From JBBSHJ01 sp038253135 (GTDB lineage Bacteria; Actinomycetota; Actinomycetes; Mycobacteriales; QHCD01): a stretch of 17,101 nucleotides of DNA. Below the pieces are notes generated by a model. That model saw only the letters and a program-made list of their open reading frames with translations, was not told the origin of the DNA and ran no database searches. Each line of letters begins with the position of its first letter. Position 1 is the stretch's first letter. The stretch covers positions 1 to 17,101 of the forward strand of contig JBBSHJ010000070.1 of assembly GCA_038253135.1 (NCBI GenBank). The letters run 5' to 3'. Below, piece by piece: positions 1 through 6,968 of the stretch. A program made the translations under genes and the position numbers.

Positions 1-29
1 CGGCCGGCCGGGTCAGCGGGATTGGTCAT
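1..29 (-). CDS. Possible 5' end of a leftward gene (partial)
   Basis: An ATG on the minus strand opens a frame reading MTNPADPAG before it leaves the window. A GGGAG stretch lies 11 bases upstream, which is far for a ribosome binding site. In mycobacteria the gene divergent from ctaE at this place is trpD (anthranilate phosphoribosyltransferase), so trpD is a synteny-based guess only. Nine residues cannot identify a family, and the start itself is unproven. Confidence 0.3.
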
Positions 30-164
30 ATCGCGGTGGGCTCCCATCGAACGTCGACCGGACTGGCAGTCATCGTAGCGATCGGTCCGCCCGCGGCGGC
101 GGCAGCCTTGATCGCGCGTGAGGTGACGTCAAGGACGACCGGCCGGGCAGAGCTCACCGATGAT

Positions 165-208
165 CAGCAGGCGGCAATAACAGCAGGCGGCGATGCTCAG
201 CAGGCGGC
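165..208. repeat. Three short direct repeats (CAGCAGGCGGC)
   Basis: The 11-base unit CAGCAGGCGGC occurs exactly at 165-175, 181-191 and 198-208, with start-to-start spacing of 16 and 17 bases. The spacers differ. The array lies in the gap between the possible leftward gene at 1-29 and the 3' end of the small zinc-ribbon gene, where I see no convincing coding sequence. It could be a set of protein-binding sites or the remains of a slipped microduplication. Confidence 0.6.
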
Positions 209-275
209 ATTGACAACACGCCACCGGTACGACGGCGGTGCGCGCCGCGGGAGGGGCCGAGGAGTTGGATAGTGC

Positions 276-467
276 TCAGGTCGTGACGGGGTTCAACGCC
301 GAGCCCCGCTCCCGCACCAACGGGGCGCGCGAGTGCGCGAAACAGTTCGGGCCCAGGTTGTAGGTCGACAACTTTTCCTGGCAGACGACACAGCGACGAA
401 TCCGGCCATCGGTGACGCGACGTACCGGCTTGCGAATATGACCATTCGGGCGGATTCCCACCGGCAT
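276..467 (-). CDS. Small zinc-ribbon-like protein, 63 aa
   Basis: A basic 63-residue protein with one metal-binding pattern: C26-x2-C29-x12-C42-x2-H45, enclosing the segment KLSTYNLGPN. Small actinobacterial proteins with CxxC, then L-S-x-Y-N, then a second CxxC or CxxH are usually called zinc fingers. The C3H ligand set here would hold one zinc ion. There is no signal peptide or membrane helix. I chose the ATG at 467-465 because AGGAGGAG sits five bases upstream; an in-frame ATG eight codons earlier lacks such a site. A good promoter lies just upstream (526-554). The gene diverges from ctaE. Its role is unknown; nucleic-acid binding is a guess from the basic charge and the zinc knuckle. Confidence 0.72.
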   Translation of the reverse strand: MPVGIRPNGHIRKPVRRVTDGRIRRCVVCQEKLSTYNLGPNCFAHSRAPLVRERGSALNPVTT

Positions 468-525
468 AAAGACTCCTCCTGGCGGAGCCACCCACCCCCC
501 AGGCGGCCGACATCAAGTCGGCGCG

Positions 526-554
526 AACCTAGGCGCGTCCAGCGACCGGGTCAA
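526..554 (-). promoter_or_regulatory. Promoter of the zinc-ribbon gene
   Basis: On the minus strand TTGACC (554-549) is followed after exactly 17 bases by TAGGTT (531-526). Five of six bases match the -35 consensus, and the -10 keeps the key T, A and final T. Transcription would start near 519, leaving about 50 bases of leader that carry the AGGAGGAG ribosome binding site. Confidence 0.6.
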
Positions 555-638
555 GGCCTCAGGCTGGAAAGCACCCGGCTGCCGATCCGAACTCACCCGC
601 AGCCCCGCGTGGGCCGTTCCGGCCCGCGGCGGCGGTTA

Positions 639-659
639 CCGGCGCCGCGACGGCGCCGG
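639..659. repeat. Perfect 8-bp inverted repeat between divergent genes
   Basis: CCGGCGCC and GGCGCCGG flank a 5-base loop, GCGAC. The repeat lies between the divergent zinc-ribbon gene and ctaE, upstream of the ctaE -10 element. It may be a regulator site or a stem in a longer leader. In DNA this GC-rich such a repeat could also arise by chance. Confidence 0.35.
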
Positions 660-735
660 ATCGCCCGCACGCAACCCGCCGGTGCCGTTGCGACACCCGG
701 TGACCCGGCCGATGCGGTGCGCTCGCCGTGGGCCA

Positions 736-741
736 TACTTT
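736..741 (+). promoter_or_regulatory. -10 element of ctaE, leaderless arrangement
   Basis: TACTTT ends five bases before the GTG chosen as the ctaE start, which puts the expected transcription start at or next to the GTG. No ribosome binding site precedes that GTG. The -35 region (713-718, TGCGGT) is poor. Leaderless mRNAs are common in actinobacteria, so the arrangement is plausible. Confidence 0.45.
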
Positions 742-746
742 GCTGC

Positions 747-1379
747 GTGACGACCGCCGGCCCGATCGGGACTCCTGCGCACGCCAGTGCCGAATCGTTC
801 GACACGTCGCGGGTGCATTCGCTGACGCGACCGAACATGGTGAGCGTCGGCACGATCGTGTGGCTCAGCTCCGAGCTGATGTTCTTCGCCGGCCTGTTCG
901 CGATGTATTTCACCGTGCGGGCCGCCCATCCCGGTGACTGGCCGCAGCGGCCGACCCACCTGGTCATTCCCTACGCGCTGATCTTCACCATCATCCTGGT
1001 GTCCTCCTCGATCACCTGCCAGTACGGCGTCTTCGCCGCTGAGAAGGGTGACGTCTTCGGGCTCCGCCGCTGGTTCACGATCACGTTCGTGATGGGCCTG
1101 GCGTTCGTGCTCGGGCAGGCGAATGAGTTTCGCATGCTCATCGGCGAGGGCCTGACGATGAGCGCGTCCGGATTCGGCTCGGTCTTCTACATCACGACCG
1201 GCTTCCATGGGATGCACGTGCTCGGTGGTCTGGTCGCCTTCATCTTCTTGCTGATCCGCTCGACGCTCGGGCGATTCACGCCCGCGCAGGCGACCGCCGC
1301 CATCGTTGTTTCGTACTACTGGCACTTCGTAGATGTCGTGTGGATCGGACTGTTCGTCACGATCTACCTCATCCAGTGA
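747..1379 (+). CDS. ctaE: Cytochrome c oxidase subunit III
   Basis: Structural membrane subunit of the aa3-type oxidase, without redox cofactors, bound to subunit I. The 210 residues carry five predicted helices at about 33-57, 73-95, 108-128, 148-170 and 184-208. Family signatures include SRVHSLTRPNMVSVGTIVWL at 21-40, FHGMHV at 153-158 and YYWHFVDVVW at 190-199, close to mycobacterial CtaE, which is about 203 residues. The open frame extends far upstream, but that part is arginine-rich, unrelated to the family, and antisense to the zinc-ribbon gene. GTG 747 gives the right length and follows a -10 element. It is the first gene of ctaE-qcrCAB, 62 bases before qcrC, so oxidase and bc1 subunits would be made together. 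Confidence 0.95.
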   Translation: MTTAGPIGTPAHASAESFDTSRVHSLTRPNMVSVGTIVWLSSELMFFAGLFAMYFTVRAAHPGDWPQRPTHLVIPYALIFTIILVSSSITCQYGVFAAEKGDVFGLRRWFTITFVMGLAFVLGQANEFRMLIGEGLTMSASGFGSVFYITTGFHGMHVLGGLVAFIFLLIRSTLGRFTPAQATAAIVVSYYWHFVDVVWIGLFVTIYLIQ

Positions 1380-1441
1380 GTCTGCTCTGGTGAGACCTCA
1401 CTAGCAGTCGCCGGAATGGGGAGGACGGGAAGGATGCGAGC

Positions 1442-2281
1442 GTGACCGCGAAACAACTCGCCCGGCGGATCACCGGTGGGGTACGCCGGCCGGGCTCGGC
1501 TCGCGAACGCGGCCGGAAGTCCGCCTGGCGGCGTCGCCTGGGCGGTGCCGCCCTGGTCATGGGGGCGCTGGCTGCGACCGGCGGCATCTATTCCGTCTTC
1601 GCCCCCACCAGCGGGGCCGCTCCGCGGGCCGGTCAGTCGATCGACGTGCGCAACGGCCAGGGGCTCTTCGACAACTCGTGCATCACCTGTCACGGCGCCA
1701 ACCTTCAGGGCGTGGAGAACAAGGGTCCCTCGCTGATCGGCGTCGGAGCCGCGTCGGTCTACTTCCAGGTCTCGACCGGCCGGATGCCGCTTGCCGGGCA
1801 GGGTTCGCAGGCGGTGCGCAAGCCCCCGAAATACACGCCGGCCGAGATCCAGCAGCTCATGGCCTATGTGCAGTCCGTGGGTGGCGGCCCGGAGCTCCCG
1901 ACCGGCAACCTGCGCAAAGGCAACATGGCGGAGGGCGGCGAGCTGTTCCGGCTCAATTGCGCGTCCTGCCACAACCTGGCCGGCAAGGGCGGCGCGCTGT
2001 CCTCCGGCAAGGCCGCACCCAACCTTGATCAGGCCACCGACAAGCAGATCTACGCCGCGATGCTCTCCGGCCCGGCGAACATGCCGGTCTTCGGCGAGAA
2101 CCAGGTCACGCCGGAGCAGAAGAAAGCCATCATCAACTACGTGCAGTCGCTCAAGGCACAGGCCGACCCGGGCGGCGCGGGCATCGGCCGGATCGGACCC
2201 GTGTCGGAGGGCATGGTGATCTGGGTCGGCGGGATCGGCGCGCTGCTGCTCGTCGTGCTGTGGATCGGGGCGAAGTCGTGA
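1442..2281 (+). CDS. qcrC: Diheme cytochrome c subunit of the bc1 complex
   Basis: Carries electrons from the Rieske protein to the CuA site of the aa3 oxidase, replacing a soluble cytochrome c, which most actinobacteria lack. The 279 residues show an N-terminal membrane anchor at about 34-54 and two cytochrome c domains facing outside. Their heme sites are CITCH (80-84) and CASCH (173-177), with likely axial methionines M115 (GRMP) and M214 (NMPVF). A second anchor lies at 257-276. Length and architecture match M. tuberculosis QcrC (about 280). The GTG start follows a GGAAGGA stretch. The stop overlaps the qcrA start by four bases (GTGA), which indicates translational coupling. Heme attachment requires the cytochrome c maturation system, not present in this window. 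Confidence 0.97.
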   Translation: MTAKQLARRITGGVRRPGSARERGRKSAWRRRLGGAALVMGALAATGGIYSVFAPTSGAAPRAGQSIDVRNGQGLFDNSCITCHGANLQGVENKGPSLIGVGAASVYFQVSTGRMPLAGQGSQAVRKPPKYTPAEIQQLMAYVQSVGGGPELPTGNLRKGNMAEGGELFRLNCASCHNLAGKGGALSSGKAAPNLDQATDKQIYAAMLSGPANMPVFGENQVTPEQKKAIINYVQSLKAQADPGGAGIGRIGPVSEGMVIWVGGIGALLLVVLWIGAKS

Positions 2282-3351
2282 CCCCCCCCGACCAGGCCCC
2301 GGGCACCCCACCCGCCGACGACCTCGAGCGGATGTCCCGCGAAGACCTGGTCAACGCCGGCGCCGAGGCCGGCGACGTCCACATCGTGCACCGCGAGGAA
2401 CGCTTCCCCGAGCCTGGGACTCCGGTGGAGAAACGGGCCGAGCGCCAGGTCGCACTCGCCTTCGGCATCACCGGTCTGGCCGCGCTGCTGTGCTGCGTCG
2501 CGTTCATCGCCATCCCGTGGAAGTTCAAGGTCGGTGACAACAACTCCTACCGCTGGTTCACTCCTGCGGTCGGCCTGACGATGGGCATCTCGCTGCTCTC
2601 ACTCGGCATCGGCATGGTGCTCATGGCCAAGAAGCTCATGCCCGAGGAGGTCACCGTCCAGGACCGGCACGACATGAAGTCCGACGAGTTCGACCTGCGG
2701 ACCACCGGCGCGACTCTGACGCAGGGCCTCGCCGACACCGGTGTCGCCCGGCGCAATGTGCTCAAGACCTCGATCGCCCTCGGCGGTGCCGGGCTCGGCC
2801 TGATGGCCGTGATCATCCCGGTCGGCGGCCTGATCAAACGCCCCACGGGCCTCGGTACGACGCCGTGGGCGGCCGGCGTACGCCTGATCCAGGTCGACGG
2901 CCGCCGGGTGCGCCCGGCGGACCTGCAGCCGGGCAGCCTCGCGACCGTCTTCCCGGACGTGCCGGACGGCCTGCACCGCTCGGACACGCCGGTGATGCTG
3001 ATCCGCCTGCGGGCAGGGAGTCACATCACCCACCGCGAGGGCCAGGGCAATTTCGGCTGGGGCGACTACATCGCGTATTCCAAGATCTGCACGCACCTCG
3101 GCTGCCCGGTGTCGCTGTACGAGCAGCAGACCAACCGCATCCTGTGCCCGTGTCACCAGTCGCAGTTCGACATCCTGCTGGACGCGAAACCCATCTTCGG
3201 CCCGGCGTCCCGCCCGCTGCCCTCGCTGCCGATCGAGGTTGACAAGGACGGCTATTTTGTCGCTAAGGGGCCGTTCATCGAGCCGATCGGGCCGGCGTAC
3301 TGGGAGCGCCGCAACGACTACAACGAGCGCAACACCAATCGGAACGGGTAG
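2278..3351 (+). CDS. qcrA: Rieske iron-sulfur subunit of the bc1 complex
   Basis: Takes an electron from menaquinol at the Qo site of QcrB and passes it to QcrC. The 357 residues have helices near 58-81, 97-117 and 165-185, then the Rieske domain. Box I CTHLGC (271-276) and box II CPCH (290-293) supply cluster ligands C271, H273, C290 and H293, with C276 and C292 as the disulfide pair. A twin-arginine stretch, ARRNVLKT at about 157-164, precedes the third helix; actinobacterial Rieske proteins of this three-helix type use Sec for helices 1-2 and Tat for helix 3. I chose GTG 2278 for its four-base overlap with qcrC; GTG 2260 would add six residues. The loop between helix 3 and the cluster domain is much shorter than in mycobacteria. 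Confidence 0.95.
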   Translation: MTPPDQAPGTPPADDLERMSREDLVNAGAEAGDVHIVHREERFPEPGTPVEKRAERQVALAFGITGLAALLCCVAFIAIPWKFKVGDNNSYRWFTPAVGLTMGISLLSLGIGMVLMAKKLMPEEVTVQDRHDMKSDEFDLRTTGATLTQGLADTGVARRNVLKTSIALGGAGLGLMAVIIPVGGLIKRPTGLGTTPWAAGVRLIQVDGRRVRPADLQPGSLATVFPDVPDGLHRSDTPVMLIRLRAGSHITHREGQGNFGWGDYIAYSKICTHLGCPVSLYEQQTNRILCPCHQSQFDILLDAKPIFGPASRPLPSLPIEVDKDGYFVAKGPFIEPIGPAYWERRNDYNERNTNRNG

Positions 3352-3356
3352 GAGCG

Positions 3357-5039
3357 ATGTCGACCGGAGCAAGAAACGTCGCCGCGGACGGCGCTGTACG
3401 CCGTCGCCGCGGACGTCCCGGCGCCGCGGAGAAGGCCGGCACCTGGGCCGATGAGCGGTTCGGCCCGGCCGGCCCGCTGCGGAACCTGCTGAACAAGGTG
3501 TTCCCGGACCACTGGTCCTTCATGCTGGGCGAGATCGCGCTCTACTCGTTCATCATCCTGCTGCTGTCCGGCACCTATCTGACCTTCTTCTTCGAGCCGT
3601 CGATGGGCGAGGTCCTCTATCACGGCCGCTACACGCCGCTGTCCGACATGACGATGTCGCGGGCGTTCGACTCGACGCTGAAGATCTCGTTCGACGTCCG
3701 CGGCGGTCTGATCATGCGGCAGATCCACCACTGGGCCGCGCTGATGTTCGTGGCCGCGATCGTCGTACACATGGCGCGGGTCTTCTTCACCGGCGCGTTC
3801 CGCAAGCCGCGCGAGACCAACTGGCTGCTCGGCGTGCTGCTGTTCATCCTCGGATTCGTCGAGGGCTTCGTCGGCTACTCGATGCCGGACGACCTGTTGT
3901 CGGGCACCGGCCTGCGGATCACCCAGGGCATCATCATGTCGATCCCGATCGTCGGCACCTGGACGTCCTGGTTGATCTTCGGCAGCGAGTTCCCCGGCAC
4001 GGAGATCGTCGGCCGGTTCTACATCCTGCACGTGCTCCTGTTGCCCGGGATCATCCTGGCGTTGATCACGGTGCACCTGGCTCTCGTGGTCAAGCAGAAG
4101 CACTCCCAGTTCCCCGGCCCTGGACGCACCGAGCACAACGTGATCGGCGAGCGGGTGCTCCCGACCTACGGCGCCAAGGCCGGCGGCTTCTTCATGATCG
4201 TCTTCGGTGTGCTCGCGCTGCTGGGCGGTCTGGTGCAGATCAACCCGGTGTGGCTGTGGGGACCCTACGAGCCGTCGCAGGTCAGTTCCGGTTCGCAGCC
4301 CGACTTCTACATGGGCTTCTTCGACGGCCTGGTGCGACTGTGGCCGGACTGGGAGACCCACTTCTCGGCGTACACGATTCCGGCGGTGTTCTATGCCGCG
4401 GTGATCCCGCCGGGCATCATCTTCACCGCCCTGATGCTCTACCCCTTCATCGAAGCGAAGATCACCAAGGACACGGCGGTCCACAACCTGCTGCAACGAC
4501 CGCGCGACGTACCCGTGCGCACGTCCCTCGGCGCGATGTCGCTGGTCTTCTACCTGGTGCTGCTCGGCTCGGGCGGCAACGACATCATCGCGGACAAGTT
4601 CAGCATCAGCCTGAACGCCATGACGTGGCTCGGCCGGATCGCGCTGCTCTTGCTGCCGCCCGCGGCCTATGGGGTGACCTACCGGATCTGTCTCGGCTTG
4701 CAGCGCCACGACCGTGAGGTCCTGGAGCACGGCATCGAGACCGGCATCATCCGCCGGCTTCCCCACGGCGAGTTCATCGAGGTGCACCAGCCACTCGGAC
4801 CCGTCGATGAGCACGGGCACGGCACCTTGCGCTACGCCGGTGCCCCGGTGCCGAAGAAGATGAACACCTTCGCCGGCGTACGCCGCACCGTCGTCGGCTT
4901 CTTCAAGCCGGTCGAGCTGCCGGCCCGGATCGAGCACGAGCAGATCGAGGGCCGCGAGCTCGAGAGCACCGGCGACGGCCGACGTGGCGAGCAGACCAGC
5001 GAGCGCGACAAGGAGCTCACCGGCGGGCCGCACTCCTAA
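3357..5039 (+). CDS. qcrB: Cytochrome b subunit of the bc1 complex
   Basis: Membrane core that oxidises menaquinol at Qo and reduces quinone at Qi through two b hemes. The 560 residues show the helix B histidine pair H124/H138 (IHHWAA ... VVHMAR) and the helix D pair H225/H240 (LHVLLLPG ... VHLALV). PDFY at 315-318 stands in the place of the Qo-site PEWY motif, as in mycobacterial QcrB, a known drug target. After the last helix (about 425-445) comes a charged cytoplasmic tail of roughly 110 residues, typical of actinobacterial QcrB. The start has TAGGAG just upstream and lies five bases after qcrA. This is the last gene of the operon; a strong hairpin follows at 5113-5158. Confidence 0.97.
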   Translation: MSTGARNVAADGAVRRRRGRPGAAEKAGTWADERFGPAGPLRNLLNKVFPDHWSFMLGEIALYSFIILLLSGTYLTFFFEPSMGEVLYHGRYTPLSDMTMSRAFDSTLKISFDVRGGLIMRQIHHWAALMFVAAIVVHMARVFFTGAFRKPRETNWLLGVLLFILGFVEGFVGYSMPDDLLSGTGLRITQGIIMSIPIVGTWTSWLIFGSEFPGTEIVGRFYILHVLLLPGIILALITVHLALVVKQKHSQFPGPGRTEHNVIGERVLPTYGAKAGGFFMIVFGVLALLGGLVQINPVWLWGPYEPSQVSSGSQPDFYMGFFDGLVRLWPDWETHFSAYTIPAVFYAAVIPPGIIFTALMLYPFIEAKITKDTAVHNLLQRPRDVPVRTSLGAMSLVFYLVLLGSGGNDIIADKFSISLNAMTWLGRIALLLLPPAAYGVTYRICLGLQRHDREVLEHGIETGIIRRLPHGEFIEVHQPLGPVDEHGHGTLRYAGAPVPKKMNTFAGVRRTVVGFFKPVELPARIEHEQIEGRELESTGDGRRGEQTSERDKELTGGPHS

Positions 5040-5112
5040 GCAACGTCGCGCGGTGCCTGCGTGGGCGGCACGACGATCGGGATTCCGGTCGGTACGAGCG
5101 GCCTCAAAGCGG

Positions 5113-5158
5113 AGTGGGGAGCCCAGTGGTCGTCATGGCTACCGCTGGGCTCCCCACT
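5113..5158. terminator. Bidirectional terminator between qcrB and the converging pair
   Basis: Arms at 5113-5129 and 5142-5158 pair over 17 bases with one G-T wobble around a 12-base loop. This is the strongest hairpin I found in the window. It lies 73 bases after the qcrB stop and 17 bases past the stop of the converging gene that ends at 5176, so it can serve both. Neither side has a strong T-run, which is usual in actinobacteria. Confidence 0.85.
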
Positions 5159-5175
5159 GTTCCAAGCTGCTGTCT

Positions 5176-5817
5176 CTAGACCAGCACGGTCTTCCAGGGA
5201 TGCGGGTCACGCACCTGCAACAGGGTGTTGGCCAGCCAAGAGCGTCGCTCGGTGGTGAGCAGCGACACCGCAGACGAGAGGTCGCGGTCGTCGCCGGGTC
5301 GCAGATGGATGCCCTTGTAGAGCAGGACCAGCTCGGGCTTCAGGTAGGGAATGCCGGTGGCGGACACCGCCACCGCTTCGTCGTAGGGCATCCGCACAGA
5401 CCGCTCGGCCTGGCACACCCAGGTGTCGCCGTCGTACTGATTGCGAATGACGTCCACCTTCCATCGCCCCGATCGCCGATCACGCGCCCAAGTCTCCGGG
5501 AAGTCGAAGTAGTGCCCGCCGGCCCCGTCGACCGGCCAGAAGCCGTCGCGTCCCGCGACAAAGAATTCACAATCGGATAGCCGCTCCCTGATTGCGGTGA
5601 AGTCAAACTGCGGTGTGGCGATCTCAAGGTCGGCGTGGTCGCGGGTTTGATGACCACGCCACACATCGAGAGCCCATCCCCCGATCACGCTCCACCGAGC
5701 GTCGACGCCAGCGAGCAATTCATTGATCTCGGCCGGTGTCCACGCGTCCCAGTCATGCCCCAGCTGCTCGTGCGGGATGGCTGGAGCGTGGATCGACTCA
5801 ACTCTCGTCCAGCTCAT
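5176..5817 (-). CDS. Nucleotidyltransferase-like protein (aminoglycoside adenylyltransferase fold)
   Basis: The 213 residues resemble the small nucleotidyltransferase-fold proteins related to aminoglycoside 2''-adenylyltransferase. WSVIGGWALDVWRG (42-55) is the glycine-rich nucleotide motif, followed by RDHADLEIA (59-67) with acidic residues D63 and E65. D122 (WKVDVI) is a plausible third metal ligand, and PELVLLYKG with RPGDDRDL (161-180) fits the family's C-terminal motif. The pattern suggests NMP transfer, but the substrate is unknown and drug resistance must not be assumed, since many homologues are uncharacterised. There is no signal peptide. The ATG at 5817 overlaps the ArsR gene by 20 bases, so the two are co-transcribed and probably coupled. 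The frame stays open upstream, but that part is a shadow of the ArsR gene. Confidence 0.72.
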   Translation of the reverse strand: MSWTRVESIHAPAIPHEQLGHDWDAWTPAEINELLAGVDARWSVIGGWALDVWRGHQTRDHADLEIATPQFDFTAIRERLSDCEFFVAGRDGFWPVDGAGGHYFDFPETWARDRRSGRWKVDVIRNQYDGDTWVCQAERSVRMPYDEAVAVSATGIPYLKPELVLLYKGIHLRPGDDRDLSSAVSLLTTERRSWLANTLLQVRDPHPWKTVLV

Positions 5818-6457
5818 CGTCGTCCGGCTCCCGTGCCCGCTCGCGGGCGGCGCGCTCGGTGGCGATCGCGTCCCGCTCGGGCCGCTGCACGGGATGCACG
5901 TCGTAGCCGATATGCACCCGCACCGCGTCATCGCCCCTTGGGCGGTCGGCTGAGGTGTAGTCGGCGAGGACCCCGCCGACCCGCTCTGACATCTCCTTGA
6001 GATCCTCCCGGGCGATCGGGCCTTCCCAGTCCATGCGGACGTCGACGTCCTGCCAGCGGGCCGGATAGTTCTCGCGGTCGGCGAGCCAGTGCTCGTACGC
6101 CGCCTGCACCCGCCGGGTGGACTCGATCCGGAACTGGTTGGCCGCCACCCGTCCCTCGGTGTCGAGCTCGGCGTCGTCGATGAAGAGGCCCCGGGCGAGG
6201 TAGCGCCACGGCCGGCTGCGGCCCTTGCCGCCGCCGGCCTCCTCGACGAACCCGTGCCGGCCCAGGCTGCGCAGGTGGAACGAGCAGGTCGTCGGGCTCT
6301 GGTTGACATAATCGCTGATCTGCGTCGCGGTCAGCGGCCCGTGCTCGGCCAGCACGTCGAGCAGCCGGATGCGCAGTGGGTGCGACAGCGCCCGCATCAC
6401 CTGCGGGTCGACCAGATGTCGCGGTTCGATGTCCCTGTGCTGATTGTCGGTAGTCAT
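5798..6457 (-). CDS. ArsR-type winged-helix transcriptional regulator
   Basis: A 219-residue DNA-binding protein. MRALSHPLRIRLLDVLAEHG (21-40) opens an ArsR-like winged helix; LTATQISDYVNQSP (42-55) and TTCSFHLRSLGRHGFVEEA (56-74) form the helix-turn-helix, and the wing follows at about 75-90. There is no cysteine cluster for metal sensing: the only cysteine is C59, inside the recognition helix. The C-terminal half (100-219) is charged, partly helical and not recognised; it ends in an acidic stretch and may sense a ligand or drive dimerisation. I chose ATG 6457 because it follows a -35/-10 pair at leaderless distance. The upstream extension would run through promoter and palindromes. It probably represses itself and the overlapping nucleotidyltransferase-like gene. 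Confidence 0.85.
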   Translation of the reverse strand: MTTDNQHRDIEPRHLVDPQVMRALSHPLRIRLLDVLAEHGPLTATQISDYVNQSPTTCSFHLRSLGRHGFVEEAGGGKGRSRPWRYLARGLFIDDAELDTEGRVAANQFRIESTRRVQAAYEHWLADRENYPARWQDVDVRMDWEGPIAREDLKEMSERVGGVLADYTSADRPRGDDAVRVHIGYDVHPVQRPERDAIATERAARERAREPDDDELDES

Positions 6458-6512
6458 CTCTCGAGAATGATCTCTCGAGAGATGATCGTCAATACTCTCG
6501 TCTCGAACGAGA
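6456..6512. promoter_or_regulatory. Palindrome cluster: probable ArsR operator
   Basis: TCTCGAGA occurs at 6459-6466 and again at 6473-6480. The second copy lies inside the perfect 14-base palindrome ATCTCTCGAGAGAT (6470-6483). ATCTCTCGAGA is repeated directly at 6456-6466 and 6470-6480, a period of 14 bases. A related site with a two-base insert, TCTCGAACGAGA, is at 6501-6512. The first two cover the -10 element, the spacer and the start codon of the ArsR gene, so binding would block transcription. Confidence 0.65.
6464..6492 (-). promoter_or_regulatory. Promoter of the ArsR gene, leaderless
   Basis: On the minus strand TTGACG (6492-6487) is separated by exactly 17 bases from CATTCT (6469-6464), and the ATG begins six bases further on. 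Transcription is therefore expected to start at the A of the ATG. The 14-base palindrome fills most of the spacer. Confidence 0.6.
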
Positions 6513-6538
6513 TGATCGGGTCCGCCGGCGAGCACCGC

Positions 6539-6940
6539 TCAGTCGCGGCGGTACTGACCGATGTAGTACTCGAAGACCAGCCCGCCGGCCGAGAGGAGGA
6601 TCGAAACCCCGCCGATCAGCATCAGCCAGTAGTACCAGTAGGCTGCGCCGACGGCGACGGTAGCAGTCGAGAGACCGATGCCTAGCGGCCAGTAGGAGCC
6701 GGGACTGAAGAATCCGAGCTCCCCGGCGCCCTCGCTGATGTCCGCCTCGTCACGATCCTCCGGACGGGGCTCGATGCGCCGGACGATGAAGCCGAAATAC
6801 GAGCCGATGATCCCGCAGAAGCCGCCGGACAGGACCAGGGCGACGACGCCGACCGGCTCGCCGGACCAGATTCCGTAGATGATCGCGACCACGAACAGGA
6901 AAGCCGAAACCAGTCCGAAGATGACGGCTTCTGTCTTCAT
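6539..6940 (-). CDS. ctaF: Cytochrome c oxidase subunit IV, actinobacterial type
   Basis: Small accessory membrane subunit of the aa3 oxidase in the actinobacterial supercomplex. The 133 residues form four helices at about 5-25, 29-50, 82-103 and 106-127. The connecting loop carries the family signature RPEDRDEADISEGAGELGFF (59-78), and LVFEYYIGQ lies near the C-terminus. Both are close to mycobacterial CtaF (about 139 residues). The ATG has GGGAGGG six bases upstream. It lies 28 bases after ctaC on the same strand, so ctaC-ctaF form an operon, as in mycobacteria. The ArsR gene begins 81 bases further on from its own promoter; I saw no strong terminator in that gap, so some readthrough is possible. 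Confidence 0.95.
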   Translation of the reverse strand: MKTEAVIFGLVSAFLFVVAIIYGIWSGEPVGVVALVLSGGFCGIIGSYFGFIVRRIEPRPEDRDEADISEGAGELGFFSPGSYWPLGIGLSTATVAVGAAYWYYWLMLIGGVSILLSAGGLVFEYYIGQYRRD

Positions 6941-6968
6941 GCTGGCCCTCCCGGCATCTCGGCAGGCA

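Noticed and set aside
36..272. A 78-residue frame on the plus strand
   Set aside because: No ribosome site, low-complexity composition (ending RRGRGRG), and it spans the three direct repeats; no family resemblance.
333..746. Upstream extension of the ctaE frame, giving a 348-residue protein
   Set aside because: The extra 138 residues are arginine/proline-rich, unlike any CtaE, lie antisense to the zinc-ribbon gene, and contain its promoter.
3318..5033. A 571-residue open frame antisense to qcrB
   Set aside because: It is the complement of a strongly conserved gene; its composition (many H, D, R, Q) is typical of antisense frames in GC-rich DNA.
5818..6309. Upstream extension of the nucleotidyltransferase-like protein to 377 residues
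   Set aside because: The additional part is an out-of-frame reading of the ArsR gene and rich in S, T, R and P, without a domain.
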